A DNA stretch of 64,000 nucleotides. Origin: Perognathus longimembris pacificus. Taxonomy: Eukaryota > Chordata > Mammalia > Rodentia > Heteromyidae. Location of the stretch: the NCBI RefSeq assembly GCF_023159225.1, contig NC_063188.1, forward strand, positions 15,707,086 through 15,771,085, written 5' to 3'. Of the stretch, positions 21,193 through 32,589 are shown piece by piece. The translations under genes and the position numbers were made by a program. The notes below the pieces were generated by a model. It made no database searches. It was not told where the DNA came from and was given only the letters and a program-made list of their open reading frames with translations. Positions within the stretch are counted from its first letter, which is position 1, and each line of letters starts with the position of its first letter.

Positions 21193-22560
21193 AGGTATAG
21201 ATAGATCCATAGGTAAATAAATCTCTATATAAATCTTCTCATATATTATATTATATTTCTCTAAAGGACCTTGCCCTAGTATCAGCCAGAACAAAAGGCC
21301 TTATAGTAGGTTCACACTGTGACAAATCTGTTCTGCTGCTTGACTATGATTCAACAGACAGGTTTTAGAAGTATCCAAGTGTCTATGGAGGACTGAATTC
21401 CTCTGTCTAGCCTCTGGCATAATTATTGTCTAGCTTCCAAAGCATTTTAAGTGATGCATGACCTTCTTTGCCAACAACTATTGATTAGCAAAGCAACTCC
21501 TGCTGGGTTCTAGTTAAGTCAAATAATCAGAATATGAAATACTAAAAACTCATAATGAAGTGGCTATAGTTAATTCACCAGTCATAAAATGAGATGCACG
21601 TCACAATACTCCATTACAAAATGTCCCCAGAAGCTCCAAGCCAGCCCACAAAATTGGGAGCGATAATAGGTATTTCTTATTCTGAGCCAGAAAATAAGAA
21701 AGTTCATACAACTCAGTGCAAACATGTTTGAATAGTTAGATGATTTTTGGAAGAACTAAGATGGTCCTGTTGAATTAAGTCAGGAAATATTTAAAGACTA
21801 ATTACAAAAATCTTAAGCAAATTTAAGTAAGGATGTGCCTTCAATAAACGGCAAGCCTGTCTGTAATTCTTATTACACAGGGGCCTGAGACCAGGAAGAT
21901 CGTTTCAATCTAGGAGTTCAAGTCTAGCCTAGACAGCATAACGAGACCACATCTCTCAAAAAGACTAAGAAAATTTCACCAGACAGAAAATTTCATGGGC
22001 GAAGTATATAAATCCTTCAAAAAGCATATGAGTTGAACGTAACCTGAACCATTCCAGAACACTGGAAAAGAAGCAACACTTTCAGAAACACTTTACATAC
22101 TTCCTGTCCAAGATCATATACTGCATTTCTTTCTCATTCCCTTTACCCTTATTTAATGCAAAAAAAGCTCTTTAGTCCACCTTTCATCGCCATCACATTT
22201 TTTAAAGAATTTAAACCACTTATTTTTCAGACTATCCTTAGAATAAAATTAACATAAGTCTGCTAATTGATTATAGTGAGGTAGTTATCCCTCTTTAGTC
22301 AGTAATACCACAAAAATTGTGTCCTCATTGCATAATATCAGGAGGTACATGGGTCTATTTTGTGCCCATACCAATAATAGTGACATAGAACACTTGTTTC
22401 AGGTGGTATATGGTATTGCGCTACTCTGAGGCTATTATTGTCTCTTATTTCTATTTTATATGTGTTGTTATTAGGATATGCTTTGTGCATGTTAATTTAT
22501 TATACAAATCTCCATCAAGTAGCGCTAATGTAACACTTTCATTTTATTAAGCATGATAAG
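21193..22560. other. Mostly unassigned; one B1-like fragment
   Basis: A diverged plus-strand B1-like fragment lies at about 21850-21970 (CCTGTCTGTAATTCTTATTA, then GGAGTTCAAGTCTAGCCTAG). The rest holds no gene or repeat that I recognise. Confidence 0.5.
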
Positions 22561-22561
22561 A

Positions 22562-22564
22562 CTG

Positions 22565-22609
<45 letters not shown>
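22562..22609 (+). repeat. (TG)n microsatellite
   Basis: About 22 TG dinucleotides with one early C interruption. Confidence 0.95.
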
Positions 22610-22611
<2 letters not shown>

Positions 22612-22724
22612 CTAATTCGTTCATGGAGTTGTAGTAGTTTGGCGTTTTTGCAGTTCAATCGCGCCCTCTTCTGTTTGTTTGGCAGAATCGTTTTTGGTGG
22701 GTTTTTTTTTTGTTTTGTTTTGTT

Positions 22725-22958
22725 TGTGTCACTCCTGGGGCTTGAATTTAGGGCCTGGGCTCTGTCCTTTAAGGTTTTGTGCTCAAGGCTGGTGTCTGCC
22801 ACTTGACACACCACTGCATTTCCTGGGTTTTGTGGGAGTTTTTGATGGTCAATTAAGAGTCTCAGGGACTTTCCTGCCCAAGCTGGCTTCCAACTAGGAT
22901 TCTCAGATCTCAGCCTCCTGAGTAGCTAGGATGACAGGCGTGACCAGCACCCAGCTAG
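22725..22958 (-). mobile_element. B1-Geo composite SINE
   Basis: Minus-strand copy; the Geo end GGGGCTTGAATTTAGGGCC is preceded by a T/G-rich tail, and the B1 end reads GAGTAGCTAGGATGACAGGC. Confidence 0.85.
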
Positions 22959-22959
22959 A

Positions 22960-23270
22960 ACAGTTTTATTTTTAAACTTACATTAATTCATTAATTTTTG
23001 TGGCAGCGATAGGAATGATTGTATTTCCTCCTGCATTGTGGTTTGCTTTTCTCTTTCAAAGTCCTGACATTTACAAGTGTACTTTTGTCCCTGGCCAGAG
23101 GTGAGGTTTCCCAGTTCTCTTCGATCGTAGAATAAAAATTTCTAGACAAATCATCATGGTAAGAAAACTTGGCAGAGCTTTAGTAAGTAAACAAGGAGGC
23201 CAGCAGACAAACAAAAAGCACACAAGCAGATAGGCAGACGGGCAGGACTGGAGTGTGTGACGGAGAGCTA

Positions 23271-23315
<45 letters not shown>

Positions 23316-23787
23316 AGACACAGCTCATTGGGCTGTTGGGGTTTGTATGGGGTAAAGGCGGAGGTCTGGCTTCAATGTTATGCAAAGTTAGGGGGTTTGT
23401 CTTTGCTCTAATCACAGCAGCTGTTACCAGGTAAGAATGCATTCTGCCATAAAACAGATTGTTATCCTTGAGATAAGGAGTCGCCCTGCAATTTGCATTT
23501 TGGGGCTGGTGGCTTAAGTTTGGGGAAGTCCTTTTCTCAGGAAAGCATCCATCCTGTCAGGCAAGTGTTAGTTCTTGGGGTGAGAAATGTATCCCCCAGG
23601 AAGGCAGGCATCCTGTTGTCTCCCTTTGAAGCAAAGCTGGCACTTCTATGTTTCTAAATACGGTATTTCTGAATTGCCTTCACCGGGCCTCAATTTCCTT
23701 AAGTTATCCTGTTTCACTTTGTCTCCCATTTGTTACCTTGTCTTCCAAGGTAAGGTTTCATCTTCTCTACCAAAAGAATGACTTTTG
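22960..23787. other. Unassigned sequence with (CA)n
   Basis: Contains a perfect CA run of about 20 units at 23273-23312 inside otherwise unassigned sequence. Confidence 0.6.
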
Positions 23788-23788
23788 C

Positions 23789-24016
23789 CAGGGGTTAGTG
23801 GCTCACGCCTGTCATCCTAGCTACTCGGGAGGCTGAGATCTGAGGATCACAGTTCAAAGCCAGCCCAGGCAGGAAAGTTCATGATACTCTTATCTCCAGT
23901 GAACCACCAGAAAAGCAGAAATGCCACTGTGGCTCAAAGTGGTAGAGTGCTAGCCTTGAGCTGAAGAGCTCAGGGACAGTGCCCAGACCCAGAGTTCAAG
24001 CCCCGTGACCAAAAAA
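23789..24016 (+). mobile_element. B1-Geo composite SINE
   Basis: Well-kept copy from CAGGGGTTAGTGGCTCACGC to GTTCAAGCCCCGTGACC, then an AAAT-rich tail. Confidence 0.92.
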
Positions 24017-24364
24017 TTAAATAAATAAATAAACAGTTATTATAAATGATGTATAGAGGAGCAATGACTTTTGAAGCCTTACCTCAGATTAGGCACGTGT
24101 TAAGATTTTCTTCTTATGGTATCCTCTTTATCCTCTAGGGAAGATTCAATACTTTCTCAAGCTGTATGACTTCAGTCTCTCCAAACATATTTTTTATTCT
24201 TTAAGGCGTGCTGCTAAATTCACTCTTCTGTGTCCACAATATGTTTTTGAGACTGCTCTTGCTCTCGCTGAGTGACTGTGATAGTTGCTTGAGAGCGCTG
24301 ACAAGGGTTCGGTGCTGGCCTTTGTCTAACTTCTAATTAACTTGTGGATATTTCCTTTTGTTTT
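24017..24364. other. Unassigned sequence
   Basis: Nothing recognisable between two SINEs. Confidence 0.5.
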
Positions 24365-24598
24365 TCTTTTGTAGCAGTAGAGAGGCTTGACTCAAGGCCT
24401 GGGTGTTGACCCTTAGCTTTTTTGCTCCAAGTTGCTTGTCTACTACTTCAGCCACACCTCCACTTTCTGGCTTTTGGGTAGTTCATTGGAGATGGAGTCT
24501 TACAGACTTTCCTGCCCAGGCTGGCTTTGAACCTTGATCCTCACATCTCAGCTTCCTAAATAGCTAGGATTACAGGGATGAACCACTAGTGCTCAGCT
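24365..24598 (-). mobile_element. B1-Geo composite SINE, diverged
   Basis: Minus-strand copy with GAGGCTTGACTCAAGGCCT and AGCTAGGATTACAGGGATG. Confidence 0.82.
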
Positions 24599-25089
24599 TT
24601 ACTTTTGTCACTTGATTAGTTCTTCAAGCCTCTTCCCTGTAGTAAGAACTTTGATCTCCTAAGATTCTTCTTACTATATTTGTAGTTGGGATGAGTTTCT
24701 GTGTCCGATAGCAATTGTAGATTAATTTTACGTGCCCTGCTTGGTACTCTGTCTTCCAAACAGTCTCTCCCAGGCTGTTCTTCATGAATAAATCTGACAG
24801 CAGCCATTGAAAGAAAGGTCACTAAGATTTAGTATGTAGTTCTCCGATTCCAGATTTTAACTGTGTTCAAGGGTGGAATTTGTATATGTTCATGTTTTTC
24901 TCTCCTTCCCACTTTGGGAGAATATAATAAGAGAGTCAGATATGTGGAACTATGAAACACAAAATTCATTTTCGAGTAACTATAACATCGATCTATAAAA
25001 CAAACAAAAAAAGGAAAAAATCTTGCACACCACAGTTACTTATATTGACACAAAAAAACCCTTAAATATTCCTTAAAAACATCCAAACT

Positions 25090-25515
25090 TGGCACAGGAG
25101 CTGAAGCTTGTAACCCCAGTACTTGGGAGGCAGAGTTAGTGGGATTATAGTTTGGTGTTGGTACTGGGGATCGAACCCTGGACATTGCACTTGCTGGGCA
25201 AGCACTTAGCCACTGAGCTACATCCCAGCCCCAGGGATCATAGTATGAAAGCAGCTTATGAAGGAACATCTCCAAACCATGAGCACCCACCTTAACCAAT
25301 GGTTGAGCACAGTGGCACATACCTCTCATCCCAGTGACTCACAGAAATGCAAATAGGAGGATCACCCTCCAGGCCAGCCCTAGAATTAAGTGAGACCCTG
25401 CCTTGAGAAAAACCAGTGCAGATAAGGCTAGTGGAATGGCTAGAGAGGTACAGTGCCTGTCAAGCAAGCCTGAGGCCCTGAGTTCAAACGCAGTACTGTC
25501 AGAAAAAAAGAAAAA
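25090..25515. mobile_element. B1 and ID fragments, including a B1-ID composite
   Basis: 25090-25150 is a B1 head. 25156-25232 is an antisense ID monomer (GGGGATCGAACCCTGGAC). 25300-25515 is a plus-strand B1 head joined to an ID-like half (GGCTAGAGAGGTACAGTGCC), like the B1-dID elements of other rodents and unlike the B1-Geo type elsewhere in the window. Confidence 0.6.
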
Positions 25516-25888
25516 GAAATCGAATAGCATAGTAAAATTACACATAATCAGTCCTATTATTCTTTGAATACAAGGTGTTTCAATTTTAGGAACTTTATTA
25601 AAATTATTTTTTCATATTCATAGAGCCTAGTGGAGGAATGTATGATCTTTCTAATAAATGTAGAAGACAAAAGCATTTGATATACCCCATCCCTATTCAT
25701 ATTAAAACACTCAATTAAACAAAATTAGTAGGATGGTTAACATAATTGTGTCATTCATGTTCATCAATGAGTGTTAAAGCCAGCATTTAAATCGACAAAC
25801 ACTAACTGTGCTACTATCATCAAGAAAAAGCTCAACATAACCTAAGACACTCAAGATGAGAAGCGGTTGCCCTGGTGATTCAAAAAAT
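25516..25888. other. Unassigned AT-rich sequence
   Basis: No gene or repeat that I can name. Confidence 0.5.
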
Positions 25889-25889
25889 T

Positions 25890-26370
25890 GATTTAGCATA
25901 TTTTAGCTTTATTCAAGTAAAACTGGCTAACAAAACTGTATATATTTAAGGTATACAAATGGATGTCATACTGGTGCATATTGTGAAACAGCCTGGGATC
26001 AAGTTCATTATGATATTTTTTTATCTCCTGGTCTCTGTGTTCTTTCCTTTTTTGGTTTTCTGATGACACCACTTAAGATCTGCTCTCGGCAAATGTGAAG
26101 TTTGCATTATGGTATTGTTAGGGGTAGTGATGATGCTTGTCATCAGATTTCCAGAATGATTTCTCTTGCATAGATTGGTTTAGCATTTGAAAATGAATCA
26201 ATGCAATTCACCACATTAATAGACTAAATGAGAAAAACATTTTTGCCTCAGTAGATGAAGAAAAGGCATTTGTCACAAGTTGACAGTAGTCTCCCTTCCC
26301 CCACCAATAAAAATTCTCACATAGCTTGCAAAAGCAATGGATGAAAAGCCATCCTAATTTTAAAAGACGG
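25890..26370. mobile_element. Old L1 fragments
   Basis: 25890-26020 reads like an antisense L1M-type 3'UTR (AGGTATACAAATGGATGTCA context). 26170-26370 is a plus-strand ORF2 fragment around TCAATGCAATTCACCACATT, the reverse transcriptase region. Confidence 0.55.
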
Positions 26371-26387
26371 AACCATTTTTTTTTTTT

Positions 26388-26692
26388 TGCAGGACCTATG
26401 AATGTTAGGCAAGTATTCTACCACTGAGCTACTCCCTCAGCTTTATAGGTTTTATTTGGTTTTCTTTTGTTTTATATAAAGACATGTTGTGCTTTGTCTT
26501 GTCTTTATAAGTGGCAAGAGTGCTTGCCTCGTATACATGAAGCCCTGGGTTCAATTCCTCAGCACCACATATATAGAAAAAGCCGGAAGTGGCGCTGTGG
26601 CTCAAGTGGCCGAGTGCTAGCCTTGAGCAAAAAGAAGCCAGGGACAGTGCTCAGGCCCTGAGTTCAAGCCCCAGGACTGGCAAAAAAAAAAA
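26388..26692. mobile_element. Antisense ID fragment and IDL-Geo SINE
   Basis: 26388-26445 is an antisense ID monomer. 26507-26692 is a plus-strand IDL-Geo whose first 20 or so bases are missing. Confidence 0.85.
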
Positions 26693-26844
26693 TTGCCTCG
26701 TATAAACACAGTGTATCTCTCCATTTATTTCCATCTTGAATTTTTCTGAGAAATATATTTTAGGCTATATACAAATCTTTTGTTGTACATCAGCATTTCA
26801 TATATATTCACACTACTGAAATTGATTGTTTTTGTCTGTGTGTG

Positions 26845-27328
26845 CTGGTCCTGGGACTTGAACTCAGAGTCTAGGCGCTGTCCCTGAGCCTTTTTGCTTA
26901 AGGCTAGTGCTCTACCACTTGAGACACAGCTTTACTTTCAGCTTTTTGGTGTTTAATTGTAGAGTCTCATGGATTTTCCTGTCCAGGCATGCTTTAAACT
27001 GCAATCCTCAGACCTCAGCCTTCTGAGTTGCTAAGATTACAGATGTGAGCCACTACTGGCCAACTAATGTACAGTAGTCTCTTTGGGGGGGTTGAATTTG
27101 TCCTGGATGTTTTCCCTGAACCTCAATGTGCTCAAAGCTAGCGCTCTACCAGTTGAGCCACAGCGCCACTTCCAGGGTTGGGTTTCTGTTTTGTTTTGGT
27201 TTTGGCGCTTAATCTGAGATAAGAGTCTCAAGGAGATGTTTCTGCCCAGGCTGGCTTTAAACCCCAACCCTCAAATCTCAGCCCCCTGAGTAGCTAGGAT
27301 AACAGGCATGAGCCACTGGCACCCAGCT
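26845..27328 (-). mobile_element. Two B1-Geo composite SINEs in tandem
   Basis: Copies at 26845-27063 and 27090-27328, both antisense and spaced under 40 bp. The second has a shortened Geo half and an inserted T/G-rich block. Confidence 0.85.
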
Positions 27329-27364
27329 TTACATACTCTTGAAAATTGCTGAAAGTAGATTACA

Positions 27365-27398
27365 GGTGCTCTTCCTACAAAAAAAAAAAAAAAAAAAG
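27365..27398 (+). repeat. Poly(A) run
   Basis: About 18 A, not obviously the tail of a recognisable element. Confidence 0.7.
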
Positions 27399-27424
27399 AG
27401 CAAGTGAAGTAAGGCATATGTTTT

Positions 27425-27645
27425 TTGTTTTGTTTTGTTTTTTTTTTTTTGGCCAGTCCTGGGGCTTGGACTCAGGGCCTGAGCACTGTCCCTGGCTTCT
27501 TCCCGCTCAAGGCTAGCACTCTGCCACTTGAGCCACAGCGCCACTTCTGGCCGTTTTCTGTATATGTGGTGCTGGGGAATCGAACCTAGGGCCTCGTGCA
27601 TCTGAGGCAGGCACTCTTGCCACTAGGCTATATCCCCAGCCCCAA
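27425..27645 (-). mobile_element. IDL-Geo dimeric SINE
   Basis: Minus-strand copy; AAGGCATATG is duplicated at both ends (27411 and 27643). Confidence 0.95.
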
Positions 27646-27684
27646 GGCATATGCTAATTAGGTCAATTTACCTATTTTGCAGTG

Positions 27685-27915
27685 TATATGTTTTGTTTTT
27701 GGTTTTTTTTTTTTTTTTTTTGGCCAGTCCTGGGGCTTGGACTCAGGGCCTGAGCACTGTCCCTGGCTTCTTCCCGCTCAAGGCTAGCACTCTGCCACTT
27801 GAGCCACAGCGCCCCTTCTGGCCATTTTCTGCATATGTGGTGCTGGGGAATCGAACCCAGGGCCTCATGTATACGAGGCAAGCACTCTTGCCATTAGGCC
27901 ATATCCCCAGCCCAG
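27685..27915 (-). mobile_element. IDL-Geo dimeric SINE
   Basis: Minus-strand copy; GTGTATATGTTTT is duplicated at both ends. It is nearly the same source sequence as the copy just upstream, but has a distinct duplication, so it inserted independently. Confidence 0.95.
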
Positions 27916-27977
27916 TGTATATGTTTTATTAAACATCATGTATGCCCAATAAATATTTGTCAAGTAATAAAAATTAT

Positions 27978-28385
27978 TTGCAGCTGGAAGTATAGCTCCA
28001 CTGTAGAGAACCTGCTTAAACAAGTGTGAGTACCTAAGTTCAAATGACTGCACGCACACATGCGAGCACACACACGCGCAGTCTTTGAAAGAGAAATTAA
28101 CATCTGTCACACCTAGACATAGAAGATGAGACTAGAGACACATTGTAGCTCTAAATGAGAAACATTACACAAAAGAGTAACTGAAAATTTGCTATGAAGG
28201 CAGAAGTTGACAAATTAGCCTCATAGCATACAGTGAGTGCTTGATATGAGGGGAGAATTGCCATGAGTCTTTCAGAAACATTGCTTTACCCAGGTACAGT
28301 AGTTAGGTATGTAGTCCCGGCTAGTCAGGAGACTGAAACTGAAGATTCACTGAACCCAGGTGTTTAAGGCCAGCTTCTGGACATG
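27978..28385 (+). mobile_element. ID-like monomer and B1 head fragment
   Basis: 27978-28050 is a diverged ID monomer. 28290-28375 is a B1 head without a right half. The sequence between is unassigned. Confidence 0.5.
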
Positions 28386-28395
28386 GCACTAGCAT

Positions 28396-28440
28396 TTCTC
28401 TCTGTCTCTCTGTCTGTCTGTCTGTCTGTCTCTCTCTCCT
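28396..28440 (+). repeat. (TCTG)n/(TC)n microsatellite
   Basis: TCTGTCTGTCTG core flanked by TC dinucleotides. Confidence 0.9.
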
Positions 28441-28519
28441 CCATGTATACAAATATATACACGTTTATATACACATTACCTTTCTCTATACGAACTCAAC
28501 TATTTAAATATGTTTTTCA

Positions 28520-28650
28520 TTATTACAATAACCCCCTGACACGGGTGCTATTGCAACCCCCATTGTACACATGAGGAAATTTAGGCACACAGAGAGGCTA
28601 AGTAACTAAGTCAAAGCCACACAGCTACTAGAAGGTGCTCCGTTTTTTCA
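28520..28650 (-). mobile_element. MIR SINE (antisense)
   Basis: CATGAGGAAATTTAGGCACA, then AGAGAGGCTAAGTAACTAAG and CACACAGCTACTAG, is the complement of the conserved MIR core. MIR is shared across mammals, so this is an old insertion. Confidence 0.85.
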
Positions 28651-29722
28651 GTGCAGGCTCTAGCAGTCTAGACAACCTGAGCTCCAGACCTCTACCCCAT
28701 GGGAAAGAGAAGCAGTGGGATTGGGGGACTCAGAGACAGGCAGGGAAGGCTGCACCCACCCCTAGCTCCTGTCCTATATAATCCACGCAGTATGATGCAG
28801 AAGGGGAGAGGAATTGTAAAGGGAGGAGTTTCTGGGGCGGGCATAAAACAATTTTCATCCTGCGTTCATTCCAATGTGTGAAAGAGAGATGGGAGGAAAG
28901 CTTGGGGGACCAGGTTTTCCCTGAGCCTTAGTTTCACCCTTTGGACCTATTCAAAATTGCTCCAGCCCTCGAGGTGAGTGAGGCGTCCTGCCAGGATCTC
29001 TGGCTCCATCTAGTGGCCATCTTGACACATGACACCTAACTCAAAGCACCTGTGAAATTGCCAGAGAAGGTCAAGCTGACTTTCTTCCCTGGGGGCTTAA
29101 ATGGGTCCGCCCTGGAAGACGGAAAACAAGCCCCCCCCGCCGACCCTAAAGGCAGTGGAAGCAATTCCAGTCCGTTTCCCCGCACGTTAGCAGATCCAGA
29201 TCCACAGGGGGCTTTGTGGCCTACACCACGCATGTAAGAAACACAGCTGATGAAGAAGGGCTTCTGGGAGAGAAGCAAGGTCCTCCAGGAGTGTCAGCCC
29301 CAGATGCGGGGTGGGAAGGAAGAGGGGATGGGGGCCGGGCCCCAGCACAGTGATGTCTTCTTTCAGTACACCATCTAGAGGAACTCCGGGTGATGTGTGG
29401 GCTTTTGTGTATTTGAGGAGGGGAAGGAATTTCCCTTTCAGAGCCCCGTGGGGCCTTTCTTTGGCTAGCAGGACCTCACTGGAAAACTTTCAAATCTTTT
29501 AGTCCCAACTGCTCCCCCCATTCTTTCCTTCTTTGCTTTTAGTGGCCTCATTCTACCTCTCAAAGCTACCACCTCCTCCTACTCCTTCCTTTGGTTTCAG
29601 TCCCATCCCCAACATGGTTGCAGACAGGCCTATAGTCCCAAATCACCAAATCTGTCTGATTATCTTCCATTCAACAATTCTGTCTAGGCTCTTACCCTCT
29701 GCTGTCTTCTCTGAACGGTTGC
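28650..29722. other. GC-rich unique block
   Basis: Higher GC than the surroundings, with scattered CpGs and a C8 run near 29134. It contains the CTCF/YY1-like pair at about 29.0 kb. No TATA-ATG-donor arrangement or recognisable coding sequence is seen. It could be an enhancer or promoter-type element. Confidence 0.45.
29002..29026 (-). promoter_or_regulatory. CTCF-like motif next to a YY1-like motif (outlier)
   Basis: On the minus strand CCACTAGATGGAGCC fits the CTCF core CCASYAGRKGGCR at 12 of 13 positions. GGCCATCTTGAC on the plus strand overlaps its end and fits the YY1 core CCATCTT. Scored by eye. The flanks do not resemble the repeated elements at 40-62 kb. Confidence 0.5.
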
Positions 29723-29754
29723 ATCTCTCTCTCTCTCTCTCGCCTCTCTCTTCT

Positions 29755-29842
<88 letters not shown>
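29723..29842 (+). repeat. Long (TC)n microsatellite
   Basis: From 29758 it is an uninterrupted TC run of more than 80 bp, preceded by a short interrupted section. It generates a spurious poly-Leu/Ser frame on one strand and poly-Glu/Arg on the other. Confidence 0.97.
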
Positions 29843-29844
<2 letters not shown>

Positions 29845-30254
29845 ACTGTCCTGTCCTAAGAGTATTATTCTTTGAATTGGATATTCAAGACAATGTGAAC
29901 TGGGCATGACCCTGTCTGTAATACACAGTAATTGTCTCCTGTTTGGAAGAATTTGCCCCCCCCCCAAAAAAAAGGTACACCTTACAATCTGTCCCATATC
30001 AATGAGGCATCTTTTCTCTGATTTATCCCAACTCACCCTTGACACTCTATACTAGATGCCCATGAGACTACGATTATAAAAAGACCATGAAACTATGATG
30101 TAGCTAATCATGGGAGGCAGAAAGCAGGATTAGGTGGGTGGCACTAACTATTGATACCTCAGCCCTATCTCAAACTTAGAAAATTAGAATATCTATTTAG
30201 TGCATCTAGGCTTTGCTGTTTCTCAAAACAAAACAAAACAAAAAACAACTCTTC
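29843..30254. other. Unassigned sequence
   Basis: A C9A8 run lies near 29957. Nothing else recognised. Confidence 0.5.
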
Positions 30255-30482
30255 ATAGCCCAGCACCAGTGTCTCATGCCTGTCATCCTAGTTACTGAGG
30301 AGGCTGAGATCTGAGGATCATAGTTTATAACCTAGCTCTGGCAGAAAAGTCCCCATGAGACTCCAATATACTACTCAGCTGGAAGTGGTGCTGTGGTTCA
30401 AGTGGTAGAACACTAGACTTGGCATACAGAGGTTCAGGGACAGAGCCCAGGCCCTGAGTTCATGACCCAAAACAGGCAAAAA
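30255..30482 (+). mobile_element. B1-Geo composite SINE
   Basis: Plus-strand copy preceded by an AAAAC-rich tract; part of the B1-to-Geo junction is deleted. Confidence 0.85.
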
Positions 30483-30639
30483 ATCAAAACCAAAACAACT
30501 CATGATGCGATGTTAAGTGGTTGCTGGGGATTAGAACACTAGTATTCGGTGACCAGAGGAACTTTTAATTTGGCATGTCAGAGTGCTCTGAAATCATTCA
30601 CCCCTGAATACTATAGCAGAATGGTAATGTAGTTCTGCT

Positions 30640-30822
30640 CATTTTTTTTGCCAGTCCTGGGGCTTGAACTCAGCCAGAGCACTGTCCCTGACTTCTTTTT
30701 GCTCAATGCTAGCACTCTACCACTTGAGCCACAGCACCACTTCTGGCTTTTTCTATATATGTGGTGCTGAGTTTGTATACGAGGCAGGTACTCTTGCCAC
30801 TAGGCCATATTCCCAGCCTCTT
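30640..30822 (-). mobile_element. IDL-Geo dimeric SINE, internally deleted
   Basis: Minus-strand copy lacking about 25 bp of the left monomer between GTGGTGCTGAG and TATACGAGGC. Confidence 0.88.
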
Positions 30823-30959
30823 TGCTCATTTTTTTCTCCGAAGTCTTTTATAATACTTTTTATAAAAGTGGTTTCATGGAAATCTAACACAGAATCTGAA
30901 GGGTGAGTTGTGATAAAGCAGGGCAAGGTGCCTCCTTGATATGGGGTAGATTCCAAGGT

Positions 30960-31260
30960 ATTTGGTAAATATTTTTATTGTTATAGAAAAGTGATATGCA
31001 GAGGGGTTACAGTTACATTAATTCAGATAAAGAGTACATTTCTTCCCTCACTCTCTCCCAGTTTTTCCCTCTCTCCCCACCCATAAATTATATATTCATT
31101 TTCAACATAGTGTGTAGTAAGTAGCACTGCTGCCTTTGTTCGCCATTTATCCTTCCATTTCTGTGCCCCTCTTAGCCTCCCAAAGACAGATAAGCAAAAA
31201 GAAAACAAAAACTGTTGTTTCCATTTCCTGGAGTCCATTTCCATAAATATTATTTTATAT
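30960..31260 (-). mobile_element. L1-type 3' end, antisense
   Basis: Contains GAGGGGTTACAGTTACAT and CTCTCCCAGTTTTTCCCTC, a block seen again at 58430-58560, so it is a family-specific 3' region. Confidence 0.55.
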
Positions 31261-31442
31261 GATCAGAGTCCAAGTTGTATCTTGTTGTCCCACATAGTCT
31301 GTGGTCTCCTAGATGTTAACTTTATGCCCAAGAATAATTCTTGGTTACTAAAGGACACACTTATTACATTTTATCATGACATTAGGACAAATTCAAATGC
31401 TTATACAGGCTTGTTGGTACACTTCTGATTTGTTTTGTTGGG

Positions 31443-31641
31443 GTTTTTTTTGCCAGTCCTGGGGCTTGAACTCAGGGTCTGAGCACTGTCCCTGGCTTCT
31501 TTTTGCTCACGGCTAGCACTCTACCATTTGAGCCACAGCGCCACTTCTGGCCACTTTCTATATATGTGGTGCCGGGGAATCGAACCCAGGGCTTCATATA
31601 TGCAAGGCGAGCACTCTACCACTAGGCTATATTCCCAGCCC
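31443..31641 (-). mobile_element. IDL-Geo dimeric SINE
   Basis: Minus-strand copy; the duplication GGTACACTTCTG flanks it (about 31415 and 31645). Confidence 0.92.
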
Positions 31642-31954
31642 GGTGGTACACTTCTGTAATCCCAACAAAAATGTTCAAGGTCCAACAGGAGCTCCCTTGA
31701 TGTTGTATGATAGTGGCCAATGAAGCCCCCAGAAAAGGTGAGCCCCTGCAATTCATTTGTCTTCTGTGTTCACTTGGGACTGATTTCCTATAATTTTCTG
31801 TAAAGCTGTATAAACTGTATATCTTTCTGCTATACTTCTGGGGCTTGGGCTAATATGAAATGTTAATCTGTTTCTTTCCATTTACTTCAACGAAATTATC
31901 TTCATGAAGAGGAAGTATACATTAGACCATAATGAGACTTCTAGAACATTTTTT

Positions 31955-32120
31955 TCAAAAATATGAAAGTATTATTCAGTCGTAAACAAGAATGAAACAA
32001 TTATCATTTGCAGGGAAATGAATGGAATTAGAAATCATCATGTTAAGCAGAATAAGACAGAGACAAACCATATGTTCTCTCTCATATGTGGAATCCAGAA
32101 TCCCCCATAAAAAAGGAGAG
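31955..32120 (+). mobile_element. L1 ORF2 3' end fragment
   Basis: Decayed text of the ORF2 terminus: AAATGAATGGAATTAGAAAT, CATGTTAAGCAGAATAAG and TATGTTCTCTCTCATATGTG. Confidence 0.8.
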
Positions 32121-32164
32121 CACAAGTGTACAATGGTGGGAGAGACCTGTCTGAGATCGAAAAA

Positions 32165-32574
32165 ATGATGGAGCTGGGAATATGGCCTAGTGGCAGAGTG
32201 CATGAAGCCCTGGGTTCGATTCCTCAGCACCACATAAACAGAAAAAGCTGGAAGTGGCGCTGTGGTTCAAATGGTAGAGTGCTAGCCTTGAGCAAAAGAA
32301 GTCAGGGACACTGCTCAGGCCCTGAGTTCAAGCCCAGGACTGGCAAAAAAAAATTAGGAAGGAAGCCCAGAGTTGGTGGCTTTCACCTGTAATCCAAGGT
32401 ATTTAGGAAGCTGAGATGTACAGATCACAGTTCAAAGCCAGCCGGGGGGAGGAAAGTCTATGAGATTCTAATCTCCAATGAACCACCAGGAAAACGGAAG
32501 TGGAGCTGTGGCTTAGCCTTGAGTGAAAGAGCTAAGGACAGAGCCCAGGCCCTGAGTTCAGGCTACACAACCGG
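32165..32574 (+). mobile_element. IDL-Geo SINE then B1-Geo SINE
   Basis: 32165-32353 is a plus-strand IDL-Geo with a shortened left monomer. 32365-32574 is a plus-strand B1-Geo. A run of about 16 G, one of the longest mononucleotide G tracts in the window, follows at 32572-32587. Confidence 0.88.
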
Positions 32575-32589
32575 GGGGGGGGGGGGAAT

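Noticed and set aside
22539..23442. Frames with poly-Val/Cys or poly-Thr/His runs
   Set aside because: They are translations of TG/CA microsatellites.
29533..30045. Open frames of 108 and 117 codons on opposite strands
   Set aside because: They are produced by the (TC)n/(GA)n microsatellite, which encodes Leu-Ser or Arg-Glu repeats.
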